Origin: Streptomyces sp. RKAG290
GTDB taxonomy: Bacteria; Actinomycetota; Actinomycetes; Streptomycetales; Streptomycetaceae
Direction: 5' to 3'
DNA: 64,000 nt
Assembly (NCBI RefSeq): GCF_023701695.1
Contig: NZ_JAJOZC010000001.1
Location: forward strand, 3,099,894-3,163,893
Under the pieces are notes generated by a model. It was given only the letters and a program-made list of their open reading frames with translations. It was not told where the DNA came from and made no database searches. Of the stretch, positions 10,113-19,011 are shown in pieces; within the stretch, counting starts at the first letter, position 1, and each line of letters begins with the position of its first letter. Made by a program: the position numbers and the translations under genes.

Positions 10113-10907
10113 TCAGACCAGCTTGGCGACCTGTGCGTCGACCACGGCGGTCGGCAGGTCGAAGCCGCCGCCCCCGCCGGACGAGGCCAGGTTGAGCGAG
10201 GTGAACGAGGCGACCGTGGCGCCCTGGCGGACCTCCACGAGCTTCATCTGGCTCTTGTCGCCGTCCGATTCGATCGTGACCGTCCAGGCGACGGCGTCCT
10301 CGCCGCCCTTGACCTGCTCCTCCGCGATCTTGGTGATCTTCTGCTTGGAGCCGGCCGCGGTGAGCGTGAAGCCTGACGCGCACTCGGTCGCGGCGGTGCG
10401 CAGACCGGACAGCGTCTCATCGGCGCCCTTGCCCTCGTAGGAGGAGAGCGTGGTGAGCGTCGTCGTGATGTCGAAGGCGGCCTTGAACGCCGCCTCGGGG
10501 TCGTCGCTGTCCTTGTCGGCGCCCTTCTTCGGCTCGCTGACGACCTTGCGCTGCGTGGACGCTGCGGGCGAGCCGGACTTGGCGCCCATCAAGGCGTCGG
10601 CGAAGCCGTCGCAGGCCGGCTTGTCCGTGGTGACGGCGTCGGGGGAGATGGCGTCGGCGGGGCCGGCCTTGGCGATCTTGTGTCCCTTGACGTCGCCCTG
10701 GGTCAGCGAGACCTTCTCCAGCTCGGCCGCCGTCAGCGCCTTGGCCGAGGTCTTGTCCGCGCCCTTGTCCGCGGAGCCGGCCGAAGCGGATCCGCCGGCC
10801 TTGCCGTTGTCCTTGTCCGCCGCGTCCGAACCGCAGGCCGCGGTGAGCAGGGCCAGGGACAGCGCGGTGGCGGCAACGGCGGTACGGCGTATGGCAGTGG
10901 GTCGCAT
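10113..10907 (-). CDS. Secreted lipoprotein of unknown function
   Basis: A 264-residue lipoprotein. The signal ends in the lipobox LLTAAC, then comes a Gly/Ser/Lys/Asp-rich linker, then a roughly 190-residue globular part without a domain I recognise (segments AELEKVSLTQGDVKGHKI, KPACDGFADALMG, LRTAATECASGFTL, AWTVTIESDGDKSQMKLVEV). Two cysteines in the globular part (KPACDG, ATECAS) could form a disulfide. Start 10907 follows an AAGGA ribosome site; the frame is open further upstream without signal character. It resembles Streptomyces lipoproteins with an LpqN/PknH-sensor-like fold, but that is a weak impression. Confidence 0.8.
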   Translation of the reverse strand: MRPTAIRRTAVAATALSLALLTAACGSDAADKDNGKAGGSASAGSADKGADKTSAKALTAAELEKVSLTQGDVKGHKIAKAGPADAISPDAVTTDKPACDGFADALMGAKSGSPAASTQRKVVSEPKKGADKDSDDPEAAFKAAFDITTTLTTLSSYEGKGADETLSGLRTAATECASGFTLTAAGSKQKITKIAEEQVKGGEDAVAWTVTIESDGDKSQMKLVEVRQGATVASFTSLNLASSGGGGGFDLPTAVVDAQVAKLV

Positions 10908-11152
10908 GGCCCATCCTTCTGTCTCAAGGTGTTTCGCCCGCACGAGAGCAGCCGACGCCGGGTTCGGCTCGGCCGGTGGGAGATCGTGGGGGTGCCCCAA
11001 CTCTATGAGCCGACTGCGGTTTGGCAATCCGTCAAACCGGGCATCGCCTCTGATCGTGACGACGTCGTGATCACCCCGTGAAGACCCTGAACTGGGCTTT
11101 CGGCCCGCCGGCAGCGACCCGGCCCGGGGTGACCGCTCGAAGGGGACCGCTG

Positions 11153-12172
11153 ATGCCGATCGAATCCGCCCTGTCCGCCGTGCTCGGTTCCGTGGGCGTG
11201 CCACCGGAGGCGGTCGCCTCGTACGCCCCGCTCGCCGGGGGCACGTACAACGCCGTCACCCGGGTCGGGCTCACCGACGGCCGGGAGTGGGTGGTGAAGA
11301 CGCCGCCGCCCGCGACCGCCGGGAACCGGCTCGGTTACGAGCGCGACCTGCTGGTCAACGAGGTGGCCTTCTACACCGCGGCGGCCGGCCTCACCGAGGG
11401 GACGACGGTCCCCCGCGTCGTGCACAGCGGGCTCGATCCGGTGGCCCCCGGCGGCGCGTTCGTGATCATGACGGCCTGTCCCGGGCAGCCCTGGCACGAA
11501 CTCACCGGCACGATGCCCGACGGCGAGGAAGAGCGGTTGCGCCAGGAGCTGGGCCGGATCGTCGGCCGGCTGCACACCGTGCCGGGCCTCGGCGGTTTCG
11601 GCTATCCGTCCGGGGCCCTCGGCGCGTTGGCGCCCAGCTGGCGGCAGGCCTTCACCGCGATGACCGACGCCGTGCTGGCCGACGCGGACACGTATGCGGC
11701 GAGGCTGCCGCGCCCCGCGTCCGCCATCCGCAGCCTGCTCGGCGCCGCCTCCTGCGTACTGGACGACGTCACGCGCCCCGCCCTGGTCCACTTCGACCTG
11801 TGGCAGGGCAACATCCTGGTCGCCGGGGCGCCGGGGGCGCGGCGGATCGGCGGGATAGTGGACGGGGAGCGGATGTTCTGGGGCGACCCGGCCGCCGACT
11901 TCGTCTCGCTCGCCCTCTTCGGGGACATCGCGGAGGACCGCGACTTCCTGGCCGGTTACGCGTCGTCGGCGCCGGGCGGGGCCGTGGAGTTCGACGGCTC
12001 CCTGCGGCTGCGGCTCGCGCTCTACCGTTCCTACCTGTACCTGATCATGCTGGTGGAGACCGTGCCCCGGCAGGTGGACGCGGAGCGGATGGAGTGGACC
12101 TGGACCGAGGTGGCGCCGCGGCTCGAAGCCGCCCTGAGCGAGGTGGAGTCGGCGCTGCCGGTCGGGGACTGA
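11153..12172 (+). CDS. Fructosamine kinase / aminoglycoside phosphotransferase-like kinase
   Basis: A 339-residue kinase-fold protein. The N-lobe holds the nucleotide Lys (EWVVKTPPP) and a matching Glu. The catalytic loop LVHFDLWQGNILV (near residue 220) and the metal-binding region IVDGERMFWGDPAADF are intact. Fructosamine kinases phosphorylate protein-bound or free ketosamines; relatives modify aminoglycosides or choline. The actual substrate is unknown. ATG 11153 has a GAAGGGGA ribosome site; the alternative in-frame ATG at 11078 does not. It is divergent from the lipoprotein gene and convergent with the beta-helix gene. Confidence 0.8.
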   Translation: MPIESALSAVLGSVGVPPEAVASYAPLAGGTYNAVTRVGLTDGREWVVKTPPPATAGNRLGYERDLLVNEVAFYTAAAGLTEGTTVPRVVHSGLDPVAPGGAFVIMTACPGQPWHELTGTMPDGEEERLRQELGRIVGRLHTVPGLGGFGYPSGALGALAPSWRQAFTAMTDAVLADADTYAARLPRPASAIRSLLGAASCVLDDVTRPALVHFDLWQGNILVAGAPGARRIGGIVDGERMFWGDPAADFVSLALFGDIAEDRDFLAGYASSAPGGAVEFDGSLRLRLALYRSYLYLIMLVETVPRQVDAERMEWTWTEVAPRLEAALSEVESALPVGD

Positions 12173-12205
12173 CCCGGCTGCGCCGACTGCTCGGGCGCGG
12201 CTCCG

Positions 12206-13927
12206 TCAGTGCGGCAGGGCGCGTTGGGCGTCGTGCAGGTTCTGCGGGCGGACGGCTTCCGGTGTGCCGTACGCCTCCAGCCGGGTGTGCAGGTCGCCGG
12301 TGAAGTCGGGGACGTCGATCTGGCCGAACTCGGTGACCTCGCTGATGCCGACCGTCGCGCTGTACGGGGCCAGGCCGTCGATCCGCATCAGTCCGGCCCG
12401 GCCGTTGGTGACCCGGATGTTCCAGTGCGTGAAGCGGGCGCCGAAGAGCGGCCCGGCGCTTGCGTCACCGCCGTGCTGGCCGTCGTTGTCGACCGTGATG
12501 TCGGTGCGGACGTTGGCGAACGGCATCCCGCGGTGCGAGTCGAAGGTGCCCATCTCCATCACGCCGCGCGACCAGACGTTGTGGCTGGACAGCCCCTCGA
12601 CGTTGATGCCGTGGAGCTGGGTGCCCGCGGGCGCGGGCACGGTGCGCCGCTCGATGGTGAAGTCCTCGATCAGGTTGTCGTGCGAGCCCTCGCGGCAGAA
12701 GTACGGGTGGTGCGAGCCGCGGCCCGCGACCTTCGTGCGGCGCAGGGTGCAGGCGGACGCGCCGATGAGGCCGAAGCCGTTGTCGACGTGGCGGACGGTG
12801 ATGTCGTCGGCCCAGCAGTCGTACGCGCACTGGAACGCGACGCCGTTGTACCCCTTGTCCAGCAGGTGCTGCGACTGCGGGGTCTCGACCGCTTCGAGGG
12901 TGAGCCCTTCGACGCCCGAGCCGGTGAGCGGGGCGGCGAGGGTGGTGAGGCGCGGGTCCCACTCGGGGCGGATGTCGAGCGGGAGGGGGCGCTCCAGCGT
13001 GACCCTGCGGCCGTGCACGGCGGTGACGCGGACGGGCCACTCGTAGGGGACGTACGAGGTCAGCTTCGTCTTGTCGTCCCAGTAGTACGCCTCCGGGCCG
13101 GGTCCGCCGCCCGCCATGTGCTCCAGGAGGGTGTGGGCCGCGTCGTCGGCGAGGCGGAGCAGGACGAGTGCGCCGCGCTTCAGCTTCCGGGTGTCGTCGA
13201 CGGTGATCGTACGGTCGCCGAGGCGGGCGGGGGCGACGGTGGTCAGGGTCTGCCACTCGTCGCGCCTGTTGCCGGTCCAGCCCTCGAAGGGCCAGGCCTT
13301 CGCCCTGATGGCGTCGGTCAGCGAGGCCCAACGGTCCTCGGGGCAGAGCCAGATGAGGCCGCCGGCCCAGGACCAGCTGGACTTGTCGCCGCCGTAGCGG
13401 CTGCCGTACACCCCGATCAGTTCGGTGAGGCTTCTGGTCGCGTGCAGCGTGGTCCGGCCACTGCCCGCACCGCGCACCACGACGTTGCTGTGCCCGATGC
13501 GGATGATGTCGTCGATGCGGTACGTGCCCTCGGGGATGAGCACCGTGCCACCGCCACGCTCTCCGGCAGCGGCGATGGCACGGTTGATAGCGGGGGCGGC
13601 GTCGGCGGAGCCGTCCGGCCTGGCGCCGTAGTGCAGGACGTCGGCGGTGAAGCCGTGACCGGTGTGGCGGGGCAGGTCCGAACCGCCTCGGTAGCCGGCC
13701 CGGCCGATGAACGGGACCTGCGGGTGGGTGAAGGGCGCGGCGGCGAACTCCCGCCAGAGCGGGGTGGTCTGCGGGCCGCGGCCCGCACCGGCTGCGGCGC
13801 GGCCCGCGCTCCCGCGGTCCGCGGCGAAGGCGGTCCCGCCGCCGGCCACGCCGGTGGCCGCGGCTGCGGCGACGGCCACAGCGCTGCCGAGCAGCCCTCG
13901 CCTGCTGATGCTCCCCATGGTCGCCAT
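12206..13927 (-). CDS. Tat-secreted right-handed beta-helix (pectate-lyase-like) protein
   Basis: A 573-residue exported protein. The N-terminus carries a twin-arginine signal (SISRRGLLGS, then an Ala-rich stretch). After about residue 95 comes a pectate-lyase-type start (LHYGARPDGSADAAPAINRA, then GGGTVLIPEGTYRI), and the remainder shows repeated beta-helix strands (NVVVRGAGSGRTTL, GVEGLTLEAV, CWADDITVRHV, LIEDFTIERR). This architecture suits polysaccharide lyases or glycosidases acting on cell-wall or plant polymers. Catalytic residues cannot be assigned. Start 13927 follows AAAGGTGG; an ATG nine bases inside is the alternative. Confidence 0.8.
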   Translation of the reverse strand: MATMGSISRRGLLGSAVAVAAAAATGVAGGGTAFAADRGSAGRAAAGAGRGPQTTPLWREFAAAPFTHPQVPFIGRAGYRGGSDLPRHTGHGFTADVLHYGARPDGSADAAPAINRAIAAAGERGGGTVLIPEGTYRIDDIIRIGHSNVVVRGAGSGRTTLHATRSLTELIGVYGSRYGGDKSSWSWAGGLIWLCPEDRWASLTDAIRAKAWPFEGWTGNRRDEWQTLTTVAPARLGDRTITVDDTRKLKRGALVLLRLADDAAHTLLEHMAGGGPGPEAYYWDDKTKLTSYVPYEWPVRVTAVHGRRVTLERPLPLDIRPEWDPRLTTLAAPLTGSGVEGLTLEAVETPQSQHLLDKGYNGVAFQCAYDCWADDITVRHVDNGFGLIGASACTLRRTKVAGRGSHHPYFCREGSHDNLIEDFTIERRTVPAPAGTQLHGINVEGLSSHNVWSRGVMEMGTFDSHRGMPFANVRTDITVDNDGQHGGDASAGPLFGARFTHWNIRVTNGRAGLMRIDGLAPYSATVGISEVTEFGQIDVPDFTGDLHTRLEAYGTPEAVRPQNLHDAQRALPH

Positions 13928-13951
13928 GAGCCCGATCCACCTTTCATGGAT

Positions 13952-13966
13952 ATGAACGATATTCAT
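13952..13966. promoter_or_regulatory. Small palindrome upstream of the beta-helix gene
   Basis: ATGAA, five bases, TTCAT, embedded in an AT-rich patch directly upstream of the start at 13927. It is a possible operator or -10 region. The match is short and may be chance. Confidence 0.3.
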
Positions 13967-14062
13967 GTCCTCGTCGGCGGTGAGCATGCCATGGCTCCCC
14001 GGCGCAGCGAAAGAGTCGTGCGCCGTGGAAAATTCAGCCGGGTGACCAGGGGTGAGTAAGCG

Positions 14063-14590
14063 TCAGTTGGCGGGGCGCTGGGTCAGGTGTGTGAACGCAT
14101 CCAGGTTTCGCGTGGACTCGCCGCGCGACACCCGCCACTCGTACTCCTTGCGGATCGCGCGCGCGAAGCCGAGCTCCAGAAGGGAGTTGAAGGCACCGTC
14201 CGCGGCCTCCAGAACCGTGCCGAGCAGCCGGTCCAGCTCCTGGGGTGTGACCACGGAGAGCGGCAGTTTGCCGACGAGATAGATGTCCCCGAGCGAGTCG
14301 ATCGCGTAACTCACGCCGAAGAGACGGAGGTTGCGCTCCAGCAGCCAGCGGTGCACCGCCGCGTCGTTCTCGTCGGGGTGCCGGATGACGAAGGCGTTGA
14401 GGGAGAGCGAGTGCTTGCCGACAATCAGCGAGCAGGTGGTGGAGAGCTTGCGGGTACCGGGCAGCTGGACGACGTAACTGCCGGCTCCGGGGCTCTCCCA
14501 GTCGAGCCCGGCATCCTCGAACGTCGCCTCGATGACCTGCGTGACCTGCTTGACCTGCGTCGTTGCCGCTTCCTCGGGTACGTCAGCCAT
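14063..14590 (-). CDS. YbjN-domain protein
   Basis: A 175-residue soluble protein in which nearly the whole length is the YbjN fold (a type III chaperone-like fold), recognisable from LNAFVIRHPDENDAAVHRWLL-type text split around residue 70 and GDIYLVGKLPL near residue 110. YbjN proteins are linked to stress responses but have no defined reaction. It is 76 bases downstream of mshA on the same strand, and this adjacency is conserved in Streptomyces, so the two may be co-transcribed. Confidence 0.85.
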   Translation of the reverse strand: MADVPEEAATTQVKQVTQVIEATFEDAGLDWESPGAGSYVVQLPGTRKLSTTCSLIVGKHSLSLNAFVIRHPDENDAAVHRWLLERNLRLFGVSYAIDSLGDIYLVGKLPLSVVTPQELDRLLGTVLEAADGAFNSLLELGFARAIRKEYEWRVSRGESTRNLDAFTHLTQRPAN

Positions 14591-14665
14591 GGTCCGAGCG
14601 TACGTCAGTGGCAGGCCGGTCCGGTGATCGAGGACCGGGCACCCGGCGCGGAAACGATCCCCGCC

Positions 14666-16030
14666 TCACCCGTGGTGGGACCGCACCCGCCGCCGGTGCT
14701 CCTGCATCGCCTCCGTGTACACGTCCGCCGTCGCCGCGGCGGCCGTGTCCCAGCCGAACCGCTGGGCGTGCTCGGCGGCCGCGCCGCCCATCCGGGTGAC
14801 CAGCTCCGGCTCCTGCGCGAAGCGCCCCAGCGCCGTCGCGTACGCCGCCGGATCATGTCCGGGGATCAGGAAACCGCTGACCCCGTCCTTCACCGCCACC
14901 GGCAGCCCGCCCACCGCCGCCGCGACGACCGGGGTGCCGGCCGCCTGGGCCTCTATGGCGACCAGGCCGAAGGACTCGCTGTACGAGGGCATGACCAGCA
15001 CGGAAGCGGCCCGGAACCAGTCGGCCAGCTGGTCCTGCCCGACCGGCGGGTGGAACCGTACGACGTCCGCGATACCGAGCCGGGCGGCCAGCTTGTGCAG
15101 GCCCTCCGGCTTCGCGAGTCCGCTGCCGCTGGGGCCGCCGACTACCGGTACGACGATCCGGGACCTCAGCGAGGGGTCGTGGTCCAGCAGGACGGCGACG
15201 GCGCGCAGCAGCACGTCCGGGGCCTTCAGCGGCTGGATGCGGCCGGCGAAGAGCGGAATCAGGGCGTCCTGCGGCAGCCCCAGCCGGTCGCGCGCCGCGG
15301 CCCGCCCGTCGGCGGGGCGGAAGCGGTCCAGGTTGACGCCGGGGTGGACGACGGCCACGGCCTCCGGGGCGGCCTCGTAGAAGCGGACGAGCTCGTCCGC
15401 CTCCTCCGCGGTGTTCGCGATCAGCCGGTCGGCGGCCCTGACGATCTGGGTCTCGCCGATGACCCGGGCGGCGGGCTCGGGGGTGTCGCCCTCGGCGAGC
15501 GAGGCGTTCTTGACCTTCGCCATGGTGTGCATGGCGTGGACGAGCGGGACGCCCCAGCGCTGGGCGGCCAGCCAGCCGACATGGCCGGAGAGCCAGTAGT
15601 GGGAGTGCACCAGGTCGTAGTAGCCGGGGCGCTGACCGGCCCATGCCTGCATCACGCCGTGCGTGAAGGCGCAGAGCTGGGCGGGCAGCTCCTCCTTGGC
15701 CAGACCCTCGTACGGCCCCGCGTCGACGTGGCGCACCAGGACGCCGGGCGACAGCTCGACCGCCGGCGGCAGTGCGCCGGTGGTGGAGCGGGTGAAGATC
15801 TCGACCTCGATGTTGATCGCGGCGAGGCGCTTGGCCAGCTCCACGATGTAGACGTTCATGCCGCCCGCGTCGCCCGTCCCCGGCTGGTGCAGCGGGGAGG
15901 TGTGCACGGAGAGCATCGCGATCCGGCGGGGCTTGCGGTGGCCGCCCGGGAAGGAGCCGGAGAACCCGCCGGGGAACCTGAGACGCGGTGCGACACGGCT
16001 GTTGCCGAGCCGAGAGACGTACTGGCTCAC
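14666..16030 (-). CDS. mshA: D-inositol-3-phosphate glycosyltransferase MshA
   Basis: A 454-residue GT4-family enzyme catalysing the first step of mycothiol synthesis, transfer of GlcNAc from UDP-GlcNAc to 1L-inositol-1-phosphate. The N-terminal domain begins [21 protein letters not shown], with the Gly-rich acceptor loop, and includes [14 protein letters not shown] and [11 protein letters not shown]. The C-terminal domain carries [12 protein letters not shown] and the donor-site motif [19 protein letters not shown] with the EX7E pair. Mycothiol is the main low-molecular thiol of actinomycetes. The first 35 residues are a variable extension. The start is at 16030. Confidence 0.97.
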   Translation of the reverse strand: MSQYVSRLGNSRVAPRLRFPGGFSGSFPGGHRKPRRIAMLSVHTSPLHQPGTGDAGGMNVYIVELAKRLAAINIEVEIFTRSTTGALPPAVELSPGVLVRHVDAGPYEGLAKEELPAQLCAFTHGVMQAWAGQRPGYYDLVHSHYWLSGHVGWLAAQRWGVPLVHAMHTMAKVKNASLAEGDTPEPAARVIGETQIVRAADRLIANTAEEADELVRFYEAAPEAVAVVHPGVNLDRFRPADGRAAARDRLGLPQDALIPLFAGRIQPLKAPDVLLRAVAVLLDHDPSLRSRIVVPVVGGPSGSGLAKPEGLHKLAARLGIADVVRFHPPVGQDQLADWFRAASVLVMPSYSESFGLVAIEAQAAGTPVVAAAVGGLPVAVKDGVSGFLIPGHDPAAYATALGRFAQEPELVTRMGGAAAEHAQRFGWDTAAAATADVYTEAMQEHRRRVRSHHG

Positions 16031-16233
16031 GTCGTCCGGTCCTCCTCGTTCAGGGCACTGGTACCGACTCGTTCAGGCATGGCACCGAAGGGACACAAGG
16101 CCCCGTCGAAGTGCTCAAACAGCGGAACCCCTCCTTTCATTTCCGCTTTGCCAAATCATTACGGTACGGATTCGGCGCGTCGCCGCGACTGCTGCGCGCC
16201 TTCCCCTCCTGGCCGATCGCTACGCTCTGTGTC

Positions 16234-17010
16234 ATGCGCCCGATCGGCACCGCGACCCGCGGGACCACCAACCCGAACCGGCTGCGCCGCATGGACCGCT
16301 GGATCGCCGCCGCACACGGCCCCGCCCTGCGCCGCGCCGACGCCCCCGTGGCGGTCGACCTCGGGTACGGCGCTGCCCCCTGGACCGCCGTCGAGCTACT
16401 GGAGCGCCTGCGCACCGCCGAGCCGCGTACCGCGGTGGTCGGCATCGAGATCTCGCCCGAGCGGGTCGCCGCGGCGAAACCGTACGAGCGCGAGGGCCTG
16501 ACCTTCCGCCACGGCGGCTTCGAGATCCCGCTGCCCGAGCGCCCCACCCTGATCCGGGCGGCCAACGTGCTCCGCCAGTACGACGAGAGCGAGGTCGCCG
16601 CGGTGTGGCAGCGGCTGTGCGAGCGGCTCGCGCCCGGCGGACTACTGGTGGAGGGCACCTGCGACGAGATCGGGCGCCGCCACGTGTGGGTGGCGCTGGG
16701 CCCGGAAGGGCCGCGCACGGTGACCTTCGCGACCCGGCTCGGCTCCCTGGACCGGCCGTCCGACCTCGCGGAGCGGCTGCCCAAGGCGCTCATCCACCGC
16801 AACGTGCCGGGCGAGCCGGTCCACGCCTTCCTGCGCGACTTCGACCGGGCCTGGGCCGCCGCGGCCCCGTACGCCTCACTGGGTGCCCGGCAGCGCTGGA
16901 TCACGGCGGTGCGCGCGCTGTCGGGCGACTGGCCGCTGACGGACGGGGTACGGCGGTGGCGCCAGGGTGAAGTGACGGTGAAGTGGACGGCACTCAGGCC
17001 CGGGCATTAG
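16234..17010 (+). CDS. Class I SAM-dependent methyltransferase
   Basis: A 258-residue soluble protein. The SAM-binding fold is visible: motif I is VDLGYGAAPWTAVEL (near residue 45), then VVGIEISPERV at the acidic strand-2 end, and a post-I segment LIRAANVLRQYDESEVAAVW. The substrate is unknown. ATG 16234 is preceded by a TACGCT -10-like hexamer at seven bases and no ribosome site, suggesting a leaderless mRNA; longer in-frame starts upstream have no family match. It is divergent from mshA, as in other Streptomyces. Confidence 0.82.
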   Translation: MRPIGTATRGTTNPNRLRRMDRWIAAAHGPALRRADAPVAVDLGYGAAPWTAVELLERLRTAEPRTAVVGIEISPERVAAAKPYEREGLTFRHGGFEIPLPERPTLIRAANVLRQYDESEVAAVWQRLCERLAPGGLLVEGTCDEIGRRHVWVALGPEGPRTVTFATRLGSLDRPSDLAERLPKALIHRNVPGEPVHAFLRDFDRAWAAAAPYASLGARQRWITAVRALSGDWPLTDGVRRWRQGEVTVKWTALRPGH

Positions 17011-17201
17011 CCCAACACGCGGGAAACAAGGAGGAACTTCCGCTCCGACGGGAACACCGGCAGGACATCGTTCGTCCCAGAAGACAGAGCCGGTACAGGG
17101 GACCGGCACGTGGGGAGCGATTCAGGGGGACCGCTCCGCGGCGCCGGTGACGGGCGGAAGGCGCCGCAGATGTGTCAGCCTCTGTTGCTTTTCGGTACGG
17201 C

Positions 17202-17242
17202 ATGGCACGATCTCGTCGGTGCCATAAGTTACTGACGGTAAA
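17202..17242 (+). promoter_or_regulatory. Inverted and direct repeats upstream of the NlpC/P60 gene
   Basis: ATGGCAC (17202-17208) and GTGCCAT (17219-17225) form a 7-base inverted repeat. At once after it come GTTAC (17228-17232) and GTAAA (17238-17242), ten bases apart, resembling the direct repeat bound by MtrA, a regulator of actinobacterial wall hydrolases. The match is loose, so MtrA control is a guess. Confidence 0.4.
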
Positions 17243-17277
17243 TCAGATTCGTTGGGATCTGTTCGGAGGGGGAGCTC

Positions 17278-18345
17278 GTGAACCGACGCCACAGTGCCGC
17301 CGCTGCCATCACGCTGGTCTGCGCGATGGCCGTACTGGCCGCGCCGGTCCAGGCGTTCGCCGCACCGCCGCCCCCCTCCCCCGCGCCGGAGCAGCCGGGG
17401 AAGACCGGCAAGAAGAGCCTCGAAGAGGTACGCAAGGAGATCGACGACCTGTACCGCAAGGCCGGGGCGGCCACTGACGCGTACAACCTCGCCGAGGAGC
17501 AGGCCAAGAAGCAGTCCGGCGAGATCGTCAAGCTCGCACAGGCCATAGTCGAGGGCCAGGCGAAGATCGCCGACCTCAAGAGCAGGGCGGGCGCCCAGGC
17601 CCGCGAGCAGTACCGCAACGCCGGACTGCCGCCCGGCGCCCAGCTGATGCTCAGCGGCGACCCGCAGCTCTTCCTGGACGGAATCGGCCGGGCCCGCCAG
17701 GGCCAGCAGGCCGCCAAGGGCGTACTGGGTGAGCTGAACAGGACCCAGGAGGACCTGGAGACGTACACCCAGGACGCGAGCACCAACTGGACCAAGCTCG
17801 AAGCCAATCGCGTCAAGCAGGCCAAGGCCAAGAAGAAGATCAACGGACAGATCGCGGCCGCGGAGAAGATCGAGTCCCAGCTGGAGAAGAAGGAGCGCGC
17901 CCGGCTCCTGGAGCTGGAACAGCAGGCGGAGTACAAGTCGCAGACCGCCTGGCTGAGCTCCGGCGCCCTCAAGGAGATCAACCGCGAGGCGAGCGCGAGC
18001 GGCAAGAAGGCGGTGGCCTTCGCGACCTCGCAGATCGGCAAGCCGTACGTGTGGGGCGCCGAGGGCCCCAGATCGTACGACTGCTCGGGGCTGACGTCCC
18101 AGGCGTGGGCGGCGGCCGGCCGGCCGATCCCGCGCACCTCGCAGGAGCAGTGGCGGCAGCTGCCGCACATCGCCATCAAGGACATGCGTCCGGGCGACCT
18201 GATCATCTACCACAGCGATGCCACGCACGTCGGGATGTACATCGGCGACGGCGCGATCGTGCACGCCCCGCGCCCCGGCCGCAACGTCACGCTCACGGGA
18301 GCGGGCTCGATGGAGATCCTCGGGGTCGTGCGCCCGGACAAGTAG
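17278..18345 (+). CDS. Secreted NlpC/P60 peptidoglycan endopeptidase
   Basis: A 355-residue exported wall hydrolase. It has a signal peptide (cleavage likely after AFA, about residue 29), then about 180 residues of alpha-helical coiled coil (DDLYRKAGAATDAYNLAEEQ and following), then a C-terminal NlpC/P60 domain. The catalytic Cys is in YDCSGLT, the His in DATHVGMYIGDG, and the third polar residue is His in AIVHAPRPG. The family cleaves stem peptides, usually D-Glu-diaminopimelate bonds, for growth or division. GTG 17278 follows GGAGGGGGAG. The 3' end has been partly copied just downstream. Confidence 0.93.
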   Translation: MNRRHSAAAAITLVCAMAVLAAPVQAFAAPPPPSPAPEQPGKTGKKSLEEVRKEIDDLYRKAGAATDAYNLAEEQAKKQSGEIVKLAQAIVEGQAKIADLKSRAGAQAREQYRNAGLPPGAQLMLSGDPQLFLDGIGRARQGQQAAKGVLGELNRTQEDLETYTQDASTNWTKLEANRVKQAKAKKKINGQIAAAEKIESQLEKKERARLLELEQQAEYKSQTAWLSSGALKEINREASASGKKAVAFATSQIGKPYVWGAEGPRSYDCSGLTSQAWAAAGRPIPRTSQEQWRQLPHIAIKDMRPGDLIIYHSDATHVGMYIGDGAIVHAPRPGRNVTLTGAGSMEILGVVRPDK

Positions 18346-18395
18346 GGGACGCGCTCGACGGAGGAGATCCTCGGGCCGTGTCCCCCGACAGGTAG
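18305..18395 (+). repeat. Degenerate tandem copy of the NlpC/P60 gene's 3' end
   Basis: The last 41 bases of the gene (18305-18345, GCTCGATGGAGATCCTCGGG onward through GACAAGTAG) recur in altered form at 18353-18395 (GCTCGACGGAGGAGATCCTC onward through GACAGGTAG). The second copy has small indels and substitutions, is not translated in phase and ends in a second TAG. It looks like an old slip or duplication. Confidence 0.75.
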
Positions 18396-19011
18396 CGGCA
18401 TCAGGAGGCCGCTCCCGGAGCCGGCACCACAGCCTGAACCGGCAACTCCCGGGCCCGGCGTGCCGGCAGCCTCCAGGCCCGGGAGTACCGGCGGCTCTCC
18501 GGCCCGGCGCACCGGCCCTTTCCCCGCGCAGGCGCCGGCCGACCTTAAGCGAGCCTCAAGGGAGCCTTAAGGCCGGCCAAGACCGCGGACGGCTTCGGGG
18601 AGCGCCCGCCCGACAGCCCACGCGGAACTCGCCGCACATCCGTTCCGCACCCGCCTCGCACCCGTCGCCGAGGCCGGGCAGACAGCCCCGTACGGCCCGG
18701 CGCGGCGCGGCACGGCGGCGAAGATCGTCCACCGCCCGCACGGCGCGACGGAACCGGCGTCCCACCGGCGTGACCCGCGCCACCCGCGCCCGCCCGGTTC
18801 ACGTGACCTTTGTCATGCGGCGGAACCGGCCCCACTCCGGCGCATCCCGCCGGATCTGCGGCCTTCCGCGGCTTAAGGCCGTACCCGGAACGGCAGCCGC
18901 ACTCCGAACGCCATTCCATTCCCGCATCCCGTACCGCTATCGTCCCCGTCTGGCGGGTCGTCGATCGTCGCTCCGCCGCGCCCTCGGGGGGAGGGAAGGA
19001 AACCCGATTCG
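18396..19011. other. Intergenic region of about 600 bases
   Basis: No gene is supported here. Short repeats of CTTAAGGCCG and relatives occur near 18545, 18567 and 18870. The right end must contain the promoter of the SpoIIE phosphatase gene. Open frames crossing the region have shadow-type composition only. Confidence 0.5.

Noticed and set aside
12209-14059. A 616-codon plus-strand frame opposite the beta-helix gene
   Set aside because: The minus strand encodes a coherent Tat-secreted protein; the plus-strand text has no domain and biased Val/Arg/Gly content.
17011-17277. c-di-AMP (ydaO-type) riboswitch before the NlpC/P60 gene
   Set aside because: Such riboswitches are common before actinobacterial wall hydrolases, but I could not find the conserved core in this leader.
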